Source: Bryobacterales bacterium (GTDB lineage: Bacteria > Acidobacteriota > Terriglobia > Bryobacterales > Bryobacteraceae). From it: a DNA stretch of 6,521 nucleotides. Positions within the stretch are counted from its first letter, which is position 1; every line of letters begins with the position of its first letter. Position numbers and translations under genes: made by a program. Of the stretch, positions 1 to 6,106 are shown in pieces. Under the pieces are notes generated by a model. It worked only from the letters and a program-made list of their open reading frames with translations, made no database searches and was not told the origin of the DNA. The stretch lies in the NCBI GenBank assembly GCA_025462985.1, contig JAOAPP010000643.1, positions 1-6,521 of the forward strand, read 5' to 3'.

Positions 1-15
1 TCTAGTGCCCGGATT

Positions 16-903
16 CTAGTCTTCGAGAGCTTCGCGCAAGCGGAAGCCGGCGGCGGCCAGACGTTTTTCCGCTTCCTCGCGGCTGAGCATTCTCTTGTGC
101 ATCAGAACTGCAGTGCGGACTGAGCCACCTTCGTCGAGCAGGCGGGCGGCTTCGTCGTAGGAAACCTCAGCAATGCTCGAGATAATACGGCGCGCACGAT
201 CCGTCAGTTTCTCGTTGGTGGGCTGAACGTTGACCATGAGATTACCGTAGACATAGCCAAGGCGGACCATGACGCCGGTACTGAGCATGTTCAGGACGAG
301 CTTGGTGGCGGTTCCGGCTCGGAGCCGCGTGGAGCCAGTTACGATTTCGGGGCCCGCGAGCGGTGTGATGGCGATCTCGGCGGCAGCAGCAACCTCCGAG
401 TTTGGAGTGCAGCTCAGGCCGACGGTCAGAGCGCCGAGCGAGCGCGCGTAAGCCAAGGCTCCGAGAACGTAGGGGGTCCGCCCACTGGCGGCGATGCCGA
501 CAAGTGCGTCCTCGGCTTTGAATGCGTGCGCGCGGAGGTCTTGGGCTCCCTGCTCGGGATCGTCTTCGGCCTTTTCAACTGATTTGCGCAGGGCCGTGTC
601 TCCTCCTGCTATGAGTCCCTGAACGAGATCGGGCGGAGTGTTAAACGTAGGGGGGCATTCGGAGGCATCGAGGACGCCCAACCGGCCGGAAGTTCCGGCG
701 CCGGTATAGAAGAGACGGCCGCCTTGCCTGAGCCGTTCGGCAATGGCGTCGACCGCCGCCGCGATCTGGGGCAACTCTCGCTGGACGGACAGGGCAACCT
801 CCTGGTCGGCCGCATTGATGATGGCGAGCATCTCAAGCGTGGGGAGGTCGTCAATAGAGCGGGAAGCCGGATTTTGGGCCTCCGTGAGCAGGTCGTGGCG
901 CAT
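16..903 (-). CDS. murQ: N-acetylmuramic acid 6-phosphate etherase (MurQ)
   Basis: MurQ cleaves the lactyl ether of MurNAc-6-phosphate, giving GlcNAc-6-phosphate and D-lactate in cytoplasmic recycling of the cell wall. The 295-residue product is the usual family length and holds one SIS sugar-phosphate domain. Clear motifs are GAGTSGRLG (about 68-76), DASECPPT (79-86), GLIAGGD, GIAASGRTPYV (136-146), GTATKLVLNMLSTG and NLMVNVQPTNEKL. The two catalytic glutamates known from E. coli MurQ (E83, E114) align with E82 in ASECPP and E113 in KAED, so the enzyme should be active. I chose the ATG at 903 because MRHDLLTEAQNPAS matches the family N-terminus; an in-frame TTG at 912 would add three residues and lies in the T-rich tail of a hairpin. 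A GAGG lies 3 nt before the ATG, a short spacing. The gene follows the Fe-S carrier gene on the same strand, 73 nt away. No other recycling gene (anmK, nagZ, murP) is visible. Confidence 0.96.
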   Translation of the reverse strand: MRHDLLTEAQNPASRSIDDLPTLEMLAIINAADQEVALSVQRELPQIAAAVDAIAERLRQGGRLFYTGAGTSGRLGVLDASECPPTFNTPPDLVQGLIAGGDTALRKSVEKAEDDPEQGAQDLRAHAFKAEDALVGIAASGRTPYVLGALAYARSLGALTVGLSCTPNSEVAAAAEIAITPLAGPEIVTGSTRLRAGTATKLVLNMLSTGVMVRLGYVYGNLMVNVQPTNEKLTDRARRIISSIAEVSYDEAARLLDEGGSVRTAVLMHKRMLSREEAEKRLAAAGFRLREALED

Positions 904-921
904 TCGCCTCAAAATAGCAAA

Positions 922-949
922 GGCCGGAGAATCTGAAGACTCTCCGGCC
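922..949 (-). terminator. Hairpin between the Fe-S carrier gene and murQ (terminator or attenuator)
   Basis: A perfect 9-bp GC-rich stem: GGCCGGAGA at 922-930 pairs with TCTCCGGCC at 941-949 around a 10-nt loop. Read on the minus strand, the stem is followed by TTTGCTATTTTG, an interrupted T tract. It lies 27 nt past the Fe-S carrier stop and about 18 nt before the murQ ATG. It fits an intrinsic terminator for the upstream gene, but the broken T tract and the closeness of murQ leave partial read-through or attenuation possible. Its function is inferred from structure only. Confidence 0.65.
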
Positions 950-976
950 CTTATGGGAAGATCTTTGAAGCCGCCG

Positions 977-1300
977 TTAAACGCTGAATGAGCTGCCGCA
1001 GCCGCAGGTGGATTTCACTTGCGGATTGTTGAACTTAAAGCCGGACCCTTCCATCGTCTCGACGTAGTCCACTTCGGCGCCGTCCAGGTACAGCAGGCTG
1101 GCCTGATCCACAAACACCTTGAGGGGACCGAAACTGTATGTTTTGTCCAACATGTTCGGCGTGTTCTCGAAAGCCATCGAGTAGCTGAAGCCGGAGCAAC
1201 CGCCGCCCACCACGGAAATCCGCAGACCGGCCGGCTTGGGTTCCTGCATGTTCAAGATTTCATTGACCTTGGTGACTGCGGTCTCGGTTAGCTGAATCAT
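977..1300 (-). CDS. erpA: A-type iron-sulfur cluster carrier/insertion protein (ErpA/IscA/SufA family)
   Basis: A 107-residue HesB/IscA-family protein that receives Fe-S clusters from a scaffold and passes them to apo-enzymes in the cytoplasm. The three cluster-binding cysteines of the family are present: C35 in VVGGGCSGFSY, and C99 and C101 in the C-terminal STCGCGSSF. The intervening FVDQASLLYLDGAEVDYVE and GSGFKFNNPQVK segments are also typical. The CGCGSSF tail is closer to ErpA/SufA than to classical IscA (CGCGESF), but the subfamily cannot be fixed from this window, so the symbol is a best guess. The ATG is preceded by a strong AAGGAG. No isc, suf or nif genes are adjacent; murQ lies downstream on the same strand and a divergent sigma gene lies upstream. 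Confidence 0.94.
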   Translation of the reverse strand: MIQLTETAVTKVNEILNMQEPKPAGLRISVVGGGCSGFSYSMAFENTPNMLDKTYSFGPLKVFVDQASLLYLDGAEVDYVETMEGSGFKFNNPQVKSTCGCGSSFSV

Positions 1301-1305
1301 TTATT

Positions 1306-1311
1306 CTCCTT
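1306..1311 (-). promoter_or_regulatory. Ribosome binding site of the Fe-S carrier gene
   Basis: AAGGAG on the minus strand, followed by AATAA and then ATG. It is the best Shine-Dalgarno match among the starts in this window and fixes the start at 1300. Confidence 0.8.
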
Positions 1312-1372
1312 GCAAATGACGGTCGTGACTACCAGTTTACAACCGATTCCGTTGGTTTGATGCACTTGGCGC

Positions 1373-1435
1373 GGATATTGGTGCGACCCGGTATTCCGGG
1401 CGCTTCTGGTCTGGGATATTGTTTGGGATACTGTT
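1373..1435. repeat. GGATAYTG repeats, including a tandem 12-bp pair, in the divergent intergenic region
   Basis: GGATATTG occurs at 1373-1380 and 1414-1421, and GGATACTG at 1426-1433. The last two belong to back-to-back 12-mers, TGGGATATTGTT (1412-1423) and TGGGATACTGTT (1424-1435), which match at 11 of 12 positions. Between the first and second copies lies a small dyad, CCCGG-TATT-CCGGG (1387-1400). The region separates the Fe-S carrier gene from the first sigma gene, so binding of a regulator is plausible. The second 12-mer also contains an extended -10-like TGGGATACT, but with no convincing -35. The role is inferred from position. Confidence 0.4.
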
Positions 1436-1499
1436 AAAGACTGATAGCACAGCGGCATTGGTGAAACCTGCCGAGGTCCAGTCACGTCGGGTGCCTTGT

Positions 1500-2174
1500 A
1501 TGAGCAGCAGCCTGTCGGCTTCTTTACCCTTCCCGGCCACTACCGGAGAGGCAACTCCGGCAAGAGTCAAATTGGATCATCGAACGAGTGAGGAAGCTGT
1601 CCTGGTTCGGCGGGTGCAGGCCCAGGACGAGATGGCCTTCCGCGAGATCGTGGATCGCTACCAGGCCAAGGTCTTTTCGATCATCTACGGCATCCTTCGG
1701 AACCGGAACGACGCCGAGGACATTGCACAGCAGGTTTTCTTCAAGATTTATTTTTCGATCAAAAACTTCGATTTCCGAAGCTCCTTGCTGACATGGATCT
1801 ACAAGATCACCGTAAATGAATGCTACGACTACCTGCGGAAGAAGCGGGTTCGTAAGCTGGTGTACGAGAGCGAGTTTTCGGCGGAGGATTCCCTGCGGCT
1901 GGAGAATTCGGAGCCGGCGACGGACCAGGCGCCGGGCGTGGATCAGCAACTGGCGCAGCATGACCTGATCCTGAAGCTGCTGTCGAAAGTTTCAGAGGAG
2001 GATCGGTCGCTGATTCTCCTGAAAGAAGTGGAGGGGCATTCGGTGGAGGAGCTGGCCGGAATGACCGGGATGAACGAGAACACTATCAAAGTAAAGCTGT
2101 TCCGAGCCCGGCAGAAGCTGGTCAAAGCGGCAGAGAGGCTGGGGCGAGCACCTCTGACGCCGCCAGTACTCTAG
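1500..2174 (+). CDS. ECF (sigma-70 family, RpoE-like) RNA polymerase sigma factor, first unit
   Basis: An ECF sigma factor directs RNA polymerase to a small regulon and is normally held inactive by an anti-sigma factor. Counting from the ATG at 1500, the 224-residue protein has region 2 at about 35-118 (FREIVDRYQAKVFSI, then NRNDAEDIAQQVFFKIY, then LLTWIYKITVNECYDYLRKKR). A variable acidic linker follows, then region 4 at about 165-215 (SEEDRSLILLKEVEGHSVEELA and the helix-turn-helix segment NENTIKVKLFRARQKL). There is no region 1.1 or 3, as expected for ECF. The frame stays open to a TTG at 1419, but that codon sits inside the 12-bp tandem repeat and the added residues resemble no sigma region. 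The ATG at 1500 is preferred although no good Shine-Dalgarno precedes it; a GTG at 1491 is another option. Next on the strand, 89 nt on, is an anti-sigma-like gene, then a membrane sensor-like gene. The ECF subgroup and target promoters cannot be read from the sequence. Confidence 0.93.
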   Translation: MSSSLSASLPFPATTGEATPARVKLDHRTSEEAVLVRRVQAQDEMAFREIVDRYQAKVFSIIYGILRNRNDAEDIAQQVFFKIYFSIKNFDFRSSLLTWIYKITVNECYDYLRKKRVRKLVYESEFSAEDSLRLENSEPATDQAPGVDQQLAQHDLILKLLSKVSEEDRSLILLKEVEGHSVEELAGMTGMNENTIKVKLFRARQKLVKAAERLGRAPLTPPVL

Positions 2175-2254
2175 GCCTTTTCCAATTAGGGCTTAGATTG
2201 TAAAGTTGTTTGCAAAGCGGACTTAAGATCCGATAAGGCAGTTGGGGTTCTTTT

Positions 2255-2259
2255 GAGGG
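2255..2259 (+). promoter_or_regulatory. Ribosome binding site of the membrane anti-sigma gene
   Basis: GAGGG ends 4 nt before the ATG at 2264 and supports that start. The 89-nt gap between the sigma stop and this site holds no strong hairpin and no promoter that I trust, so cotranscription with the sigma gene is the simplest reading. Confidence 0.6.
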
Positions 2260-2263
2260 AAAT

Positions 2264-2719
2264 ATGCACGGGTCGATACGGGATCGGTTAGAGGATCTGC
2301 TGGGGGCAGAACAGTCAACCGGACACGGTGGCGGGTCGGATCATTTGTCGTCCTGCCTGTCGTGCTCGACGGAATTGGAAAAGATGAGGGCTCAATCAGA
2401 GATGCTGCGGCTGCTGCGTTCTCCGGAAGAGGTGGAGCCCACGGCCGGATTTTATGCTCGAGTGCTTCAGCGGATTGAGGAGCGGGCAAAGGAATCGATC
2501 TGGTCCGCGTTCATCTATTCGCGATTTGCGAACAGGCTCGTGTATGCCTCACTGACGGTGGCACTGGCGCTGGGTTCCTATGTGATTGCGGAGGAGAGCC
2601 GGGATGGACACCTGGGGACGCACAGCATAGTGGCTGATAACGCCCACGCGGGCGCTCCGGTTTTCGGAGATCAGGGCCAGCAGCGGGATGCTGTCTTAGA
2701 GAACTTCGCGGCGTACTGA
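2264..2719 (+). CDS. Predicted membrane-anchored zinc-finger-type anti-sigma factor
   Basis: A 151-residue protein following the ECF sigma gene. Residues 27-34 read HLSSCLSC, giving the H-x3-C-x2-C signature of zinc-associated anti-sigma (ZAS, zf-HC2-like) domains. The fourth ligand is usually a Cys or His about 25 residues upstream; here only H2 sits at that spacing. A helical, charged stretch follows (about 36-80), then one predicted transmembrane helix at about 92-109 (LVYASLTVALALGSYVIA) and a short tail of about 40 residues. This suggests a cytoplasmic N-terminus that binds sigma and an extracytoplasmic C-terminus that takes in the signal. The family assignment rests on the short motif, the topology and the gene order rather than on strong overall similarity, so it could be a divergent member. 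A 34-nt gap separates it from the next gene. Confidence 0.72.
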   Translation: MHGSIRDRLEDLLGAEQSTGHGGGSDHLSSCLSCSTELEKMRAQSEMLRLLRSPEEVEPTAGFYARVLQRIEERAKESIWSAFIYSRFANRLVYASLTVALALGSYVIAEESRDGHLGTHSIVADNAHAGAPVFGDQGQQRDAVLENFAAY

Positions 2720-2753
2720 GGGTATCGATATCACTTTCACTGCGACATCGCGA

Positions 2754-3143
2754 ATGAGACCGGTGGCGCGCCGACAGGAAGAGAGCTGGTCGAACCCGAA
2801 GGTTTTAACCGCCTTCATCGTGCTGTTTGTTTGTGGTCTAGCGTGCGGCTCAGTGATCACTACCACGATTCTGCACTGGCGCATGCATAAGGTCGTTTCC
2901 GGTCAGATGGGGCTAAACCAGCTGAAGGAAAAGCTGCAGTTAAGCCAGCAGCAGGAACAAGTCGTAACAAAAGAGCTTGACGACTACGTCAAGTACTACC
3001 AGAACATTGAGGAGGAGCGGGAAGACGTAGCCGAACACGGCAAACGCCGCATTCTCTCCGTACTGAATCCGCAGCAAAAGAAGATTTTCCTGGAGATGTT
3101 CGGAGCGTCCGCGCTGCCCACCAAGGCCGATTCGCAGCAGTAG
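2754..3143 (+). CDS. Small single-pass membrane protein with Spy/CnrX-like extracytoplasmic domain (possible metal or envelope-stress sensor)
   Basis: A 129-residue protein. A short basic N-terminus is followed by one transmembrane helix at about 17-40 (TAFIVLFVCGLACGSVITTT). The remaining 90 residues are very charged and helical, with the two-helix pattern of Spy/CpxP/CnrX-type domains: LKEKLQLSQQQEQVV (57-71), then a long E/D/K-rich helix, then RRILSVLNPQQKKIFLEMF (98-116). The paired 'L-x-L-[ST]-x-x-Q' and 'LNPQQ' elements recall the LTxxQ repeats of that family. H41 and H45 form an H-x3-H just past the membrane. As third gene after sigma and anti-sigma genes it occupies the place of CnrX-type sensors in metal-responsive units. 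No Shine-Dalgarno is obvious before the ATG. The stop lies 3 bp from the stop of a gene on the other strand. The function is inferred; a chaperone-like or purely structural accessory role is also possible. Confidence 0.62.
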   Translation: MRPVARRQEESWSNPKVLTAFIVLFVCGLACGSVITTTILHWRMHKVVSGQMGLNQLKEKLQLSQQQEQVVTKELDDYVKYYQNIEEEREDVAEHGKRRILSVLNPQQKKIFLEMFGASALPTKADSQQ

Positions 3144-3146
3144 CTG

Positions 3147-3422
3147 TCAGGCTTGGGGCTTCTTTTCACAAATCGGTCCTCGCTCGGCAATGCGCTTCTC
3201 CAGGGCATCGAGCAGGCGCTTTTGAATCGCTTCGGGAACCGGTTTCGCTTCCATTCCCTTGAAGACCTTCAGAGTCTTTTCAGTGGTGTTGCAAATCACC
3301 CAACAATTCGGGCACTCATTGACGTGACGCTGCAATTCACTTCGGACTTCCGGATCGAGAGTTTCGTCCAGGTAATCTGTCAATTCCTGGAGGAACCGTT
3401 TACAGGTAAGCAAACGCGTCAT
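3147..3422 (-). CDS. Soluble zinc-finger (zf-HC2/ZAS-type) anti-sigma factor
   Basis: A 91-residue protein with a full ZAS motif: C7, then 25 residues, then H33-x3-C37-x2-C40 (RHVNECPNC). The N-terminal LTDYLDETLDPEVRSELQRHVNECPNC pattern is typical of short zf-HC2 anti-sigma proteins, which bind their sigma between regions 2 and 4. There is no transmembrane segment, so it should act in the cytoplasm. Extra cysteines occur at C44, close to the zinc site, and at C85 near the C-terminus. In known ZAS proteins such as RsrA, thiol oxidation releases zinc and frees the sigma factor; whether this one does so is inference. Its start lies inside the end of the sigma gene (23-nt overlap), which implies translational coupling and matched amounts of the two proteins. 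Confidence 0.87.
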   Translation of the reverse strand: MTRLLTCKRFLQELTDYLDETLDPEVRSELQRHVNECPNCWVICNTTEKTLKVFKGMEAKPVPEAIQKRLLDALEKRIAERGPICEKKPQA

Positions 3423-4071
3423 CCCCCTTCCGTTTGAACAACCGGGTCAACTTCTCGCGCAATTGCAACCGGGCTCGTAGTAATCGGCTCTTAACCGCTG
3501 AGATCGATAAATCCAAGGCCTCTGCCGTCTCCTCGATAGACATTTCTTCGATGTCTCTCAGGATGAAAACGGTGCGGTAAGCTGGCTTCAAACTTTCGAC
3601 GGCTTCCTCGAGGATGGAACCGAGTTCGTCGCGAGAATACTGCTGCTCCGGATTTTCATCCCAGACAGCGATCTCGCGAACAACTTCATCTTCTCCGGTA
3701 TCGATTGGCTCATCGAGCGGAACGGTTCGGCTGGATCGCCTCTTTCGAAGCTTCATCAGCGCCTCATTCACTGCGATTCTGACGAGCCAGGTGTAGAACT
3801 TCGAATTCCCCTGGAAATCGCCCAGGTGCGTATAGGCCTTTAAAAAGGTCTCCTGCAGAACGTCCTCGGCGTCGTCATCGTTCTGCGTGATCTGCTTGGC
3901 CATGCGGAACACACGGCGGTCATAGTGCTTGACCAGATCCGAGAAGGCGGACATATCGCCAGCTTTGGCGCGTGCGACCAGAGGGGCCTCATCGAACGGA
4001 CCGCTGACCGGCGGCTCGGCCGCGGGGTCGAGTTTACCGACGCTCACACTGTTGGGTGGGGGGGAGCTCAC
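3400..4071 (-). CDS. ECF (sigma-70 family, RpoE-like) RNA polymerase sigma factor, second unit
   Basis: A 223-residue ECF sigma factor closer to the RpoE consensus than the first one. Region 2 spans about 31-112 (LVARAKAGDMSAFSDLVKHY, then DDDAEDVLQETFLKAYTHL, then FYTWLVRIAVNEALMKLRKRR). A linker rich in acidic residues follows, and region 4 lies at about 153-213 (LKPAYRTVFILRDIEEMSIEETAEAL, then helix-turn-helix SISAVKSRLLRARLQLREKL). The N-terminal 28 residues are Pro-rich and unlike the family core. The predicted start at 4071 is GTG and has no clear Shine-Dalgarno. A second in-frame GTG eight codons further on (V9) would also leave region 2 whole. The 3' end overlaps the soluble anti-sigma gene by 23 nt, making a classic sigma/anti-sigma pair. 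It is divergent from thrS across about 75 nt. The regulon is not evident. Confidence 0.95.
   Translation of the reverse strand: MSSPPPNSVSVGKLDPAAEPPVSGPFDEAPLVARAKAGDMSAFSDLVKHYDRRVFRMAKQITQNDDDAEDVLQETFLKAYTHLGDFQGNSKFYTWLVRIAVNEALMKLRKRRSSRTVPLDEPIDTGEDEVVREIAVWDENPEQQYSRDELGSILEEAVESLKPAYRTVFILRDIEEMSIEETAEALDLSISAVKSRLLRARLQLREKLTRLFKRKGDDAFAYL
3423..3431 (-). promoter_or_regulatory. Ribosome binding site of the soluble anti-sigma gene, inside the sigma gene
   Basis: GGAAGGGGG on the minus strand lies directly before the ATG at 3422, within the last codons of the sigma gene. It supports the overlapping start and coupled translation. Confidence 0.6.
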
Positions 4072-4146
4072 GTGGAAATAACTTCAGTCTAGCAGTCAGG
4101 GCGTGTTGGTCTGGTACGCTCGAATTTACTCAATTTTAAGAGCAGT
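4072..4146. promoter_or_regulatory. Divergent intergenic region between the second sigma gene and thrS
   Basis: These 75 nt must serve both genes. Toward the sigma gene, TGCTAGACT (4086-4094, minus strand) resembles an extended -10 element and would start RNA only a few nucleotides before the GTG, but no -35 accompanies it. Toward thrS the sequence before the start is A/T-rich (CGAATTTACTCAATTTTAAG) but gives no confident -35/-10 pair. There is no room for a T-box or other large leader in front of thrS. Confidence 0.3.
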
Positions 4147-6072
4147 TTGACGATTTCGCTGCCGGACGGCAGCCAAAAGGTCGTGCCTTCCGGGACGCGG
4201 CCGATCGATGTTGCGAATTCCATTAGTCCGAGGCTGGCATCCGATGCGATTGTGGCGCGGGTAGACGGGCAGCTATTCGATCTAACCCGACCGCTCGAGC
4301 TCGACTCTCGTCTGGACATTCTGACTACGAGAAGCCCGGAAGCGCGGCAAGTGTACCGGCATTCGACAGCACACCTGCTCGCCGCGGCAGTGCTGGAGCT
4401 GTTTCCGGAAACCAAACTCGGCATTGGACCGCCGACGGATACAGGGTTCTACTACGACTTCCAGAGGGACAAGAAGTTTACTCCAGAGGACCTCGAGAAG
4501 ATCGAGGCGAAGATGCGCGAACTGCAGCAGCAGAATCTTCCGTTCGAGCGCAAGATGACGACGAAGGAGGAGGGCCTCCGGAAGTACAGCGACGATTGGA
4601 TGAAGCGGGAGCTGATCGAGGAGCGGGCCGGCGATGTGTTTTCCGAGTACACGCTGGGTCCGGAGTTCATCGACTTCTGTCGTGGGCCGCATGTCCCCTC
4701 GAGCGAAAAGCTGAAAGCATTCAAGCTGCTCTCCATTGCGGGCGCCTACTGGAAGGGCAACGAGAAGAATCCGCAACTGCAGCGGATCTACGGAACCGCT
4801 TTCTTCACTAAGAAGGAGCTGGACGAATACCTGAACCGGCTCGAAGAAGCCAAACGGCGCGATCATCGCAAGCTAGGGCAGGAGCTGGACCTGTTCAGCA
4901 TTCAGGAACTCGCCGGGCCTGGTTTGATCTTCTTCCATCCGAAAGGTGGAACCATTCGGAAGCTGCTCGAAGACTGGATGCGGGATCAGTATCAGAAGCG
5001 AGGTTACTCGCTGGTGTATACGCCGCATATCGCGCGCAGCGATTTGTGGGAGACGTCCGGGCATTACAACTTCTATTCCGAGAACATGTTCGACCGGATG
5101 GAGCTGGACGACGCCGAGTACCAGCTGAAGCCGATGAACTGCCCCTTTCACATCCTTATTTATCGGGACAGATTACGGAGCTATCGGGACCTGCCGGTGC
5201 GATTGGGCGAGTTGGGGACCGTGTACCGGTATGAGAGATCGGGCGTGATGCACGGCCTCCTGCGAGTGCGGGGTTTCACCCAGGACGATGCGCATATCTT
5301 CTGCACTCCGGAGCAGGTGGAAGACGAAGTGGTGAACTGCCTACAGTTCGCCATCGATACGCTCACGACATTTGGCTTCACGCAGTATGAAGCGGAGCTG
5401 TCCACATGGGACGCGGGCGTCAGCGGGAAATACGACGGCACCGCGGACCGGTGGGGCCTCGCCGAGAGCGCGCTGAAGAGAGCGACGGACCGGCTGGGGA
5501 TGAAGGTGAAGATTTCACCGGATGAGGCCGCCTTCTACGGTCCGAAAATCGACGTGAAGCTGGTGGATGCAATTGGGCGTTTGTGGCAGCTTTCCACGGT
5601 TCAGTTCGACTTTATGCTGCCGCGCCGTTTCGGATTGGAGTATATCGCCGAGGACGGGAAATCGCATCAGCCGCTGATGGTGCATCGAGCGCTTTATGGA
5701 TCGATTGAGCGGTTCTTTGGAATCCTGATTGAGCACTATGCGGGTGCGTTTCCGGTCTGGCTCGCTCCGGTGCAGGCCGTTGTCCTGCCGATTACGGATC
5801 GCCAGAATGAGTACGCAAAGCAGGTGCAGGACAAACTGATTGCGGCTGGGATTCGGGCCGAACTGGATGACCGGAGCGAGAAGGTGAACTTCAAGATTCG
5901 GGAGGCACAGTTGCAGAAAGTCCCGTACATGCTTGTGATCGGCGATCGGGAAGCGCAAGCCGGGCAGGTCTCGGTGCGGAACCGAAAGCAGGGGGACCAG
6001 GGCGTGAAAACGCTGGATCATTTCTTGAGCGAGCTGAGGGGGCTGATCGACAGCAAGGCCGTTAACGAGTAA
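4147..6072 (+). CDS. thrS: Threonyl-tRNA synthetase (class II)
   Basis: ThrS charges tRNA-Thr with threonine in the cytoplasm. The 641-residue protein is essentially the length of E. coli ThrS. Domains in order are: TGS (about 1-61, opening TISLPDGS); editing domain (about 62-235) with H72-x3-H76 in HSTAHLL and C178/H182 in FCRGPHVPSS; class II catalytic core (about 240-530); and anticodon-binding domain (about 535-641, from VWLAPVQAVVLPI). The active-site zinc ligands are all present: C332 in MNCPFH, H383 in DDAHIFC and H513 in MVHRALYGSIERF. Motif 2 is YRYERSGVMHGLLRVRGFTQDD. Aminoacylation and Ser-mischarge editing should both be intact. The start is TTG, chosen because it places the TGS domain at the usual N-terminus; no ATG or GTG lies between it and the stop codon upstream. 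The gene stands alone, without the frequent infC-rpmI-rplT neighbours, and ends before a strong terminator. Confidence 0.98.
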   Translation: MTISLPDGSQKVVPSGTRPIDVANSISPRLASDAIVARVDGQLFDLTRPLELDSRLDILTTRSPEARQVYRHSTAHLLAAAVLELFPETKLGIGPPTDTGFYYDFQRDKKFTPEDLEKIEAKMRELQQQNLPFERKMTTKEEGLRKYSDDWMKRELIEERAGDVFSEYTLGPEFIDFCRGPHVPSSEKLKAFKLLSIAGAYWKGNEKNPQLQRIYGTAFFTKKELDEYLNRLEEAKRRDHRKLGQELDLFSIQELAGPGLIFFHPKGGTIRKLLEDWMRDQYQKRGYSLVYTPHIARSDLWETSGHYNFYSENMFDRMELDDAEYQLKPMNCPFHILIYRDRLRSYRDLPVRLGELGTVYRYERSGVMHGLLRVRGFTQDDAHIFCTPEQVEDEVVNCLQFAIDTLTTFGFTQYEAELSTWDAGVSGKYDGTADRWGLAESALKRATDRLGMKVKISPDEAAFYGPKIDVKLVDAIGRLWQLSTVQFDFMLPRRFGLEYIAEDGKSHQPLMVHRALYGSIERFFGILIEHYAGAFPVWLAPVQAVVLPITDRQNEYAKQVQDKLIAAGIRAELDDRSEKVNFKIREAQLQKVPYMLVIGDREAQAGQVSVRNRKQGDQGVKTLDHFLSELRGLIDSKAVNE

Positions 6073-6106
6073 CGTTCCAGCGCGGCTCGAGAGCCGAACA
6101 GAAAAG

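Noticed and set aside
1419..1499. N-terminal extension of the first sigma factor from the TTG at 1419
   Set aside because: The codon lies inside the 12-bp tandem repeat, has no Shine-Dalgarno, and the extra 27 residues match no sigma region. The ATG at 1500 keeps all of region 2.
1524..1961. Minus-strand open frame (145 codons) within the first sigma gene
   Set aside because: It is antisense to region 2 and the linker of a clear sigma factor, with no family motif of its own.
2175..2263. Separate promoter for the membrane anti-sigma gene
   Set aside because: TTGTAA (2198-2203) and TTAAGA (2223-2228) are 19 nt apart and poor matches. This is not enough to claim a promoter.
4072..4146. T-box or other leader-type control element before thrS
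   Set aside because: Only 75 nt separate thrS from the divergent sigma gene. There is no specifier hairpin or T-box consensus, and no terminator-like stem.
4282..4866. Long minus-strand open frame (194 codons) inside thrS
   Set aside because: It is the mirror of a highly conserved synthetase coding region. The translation is low-complexity and Leu/Arg-rich, as expected from antisense reading.
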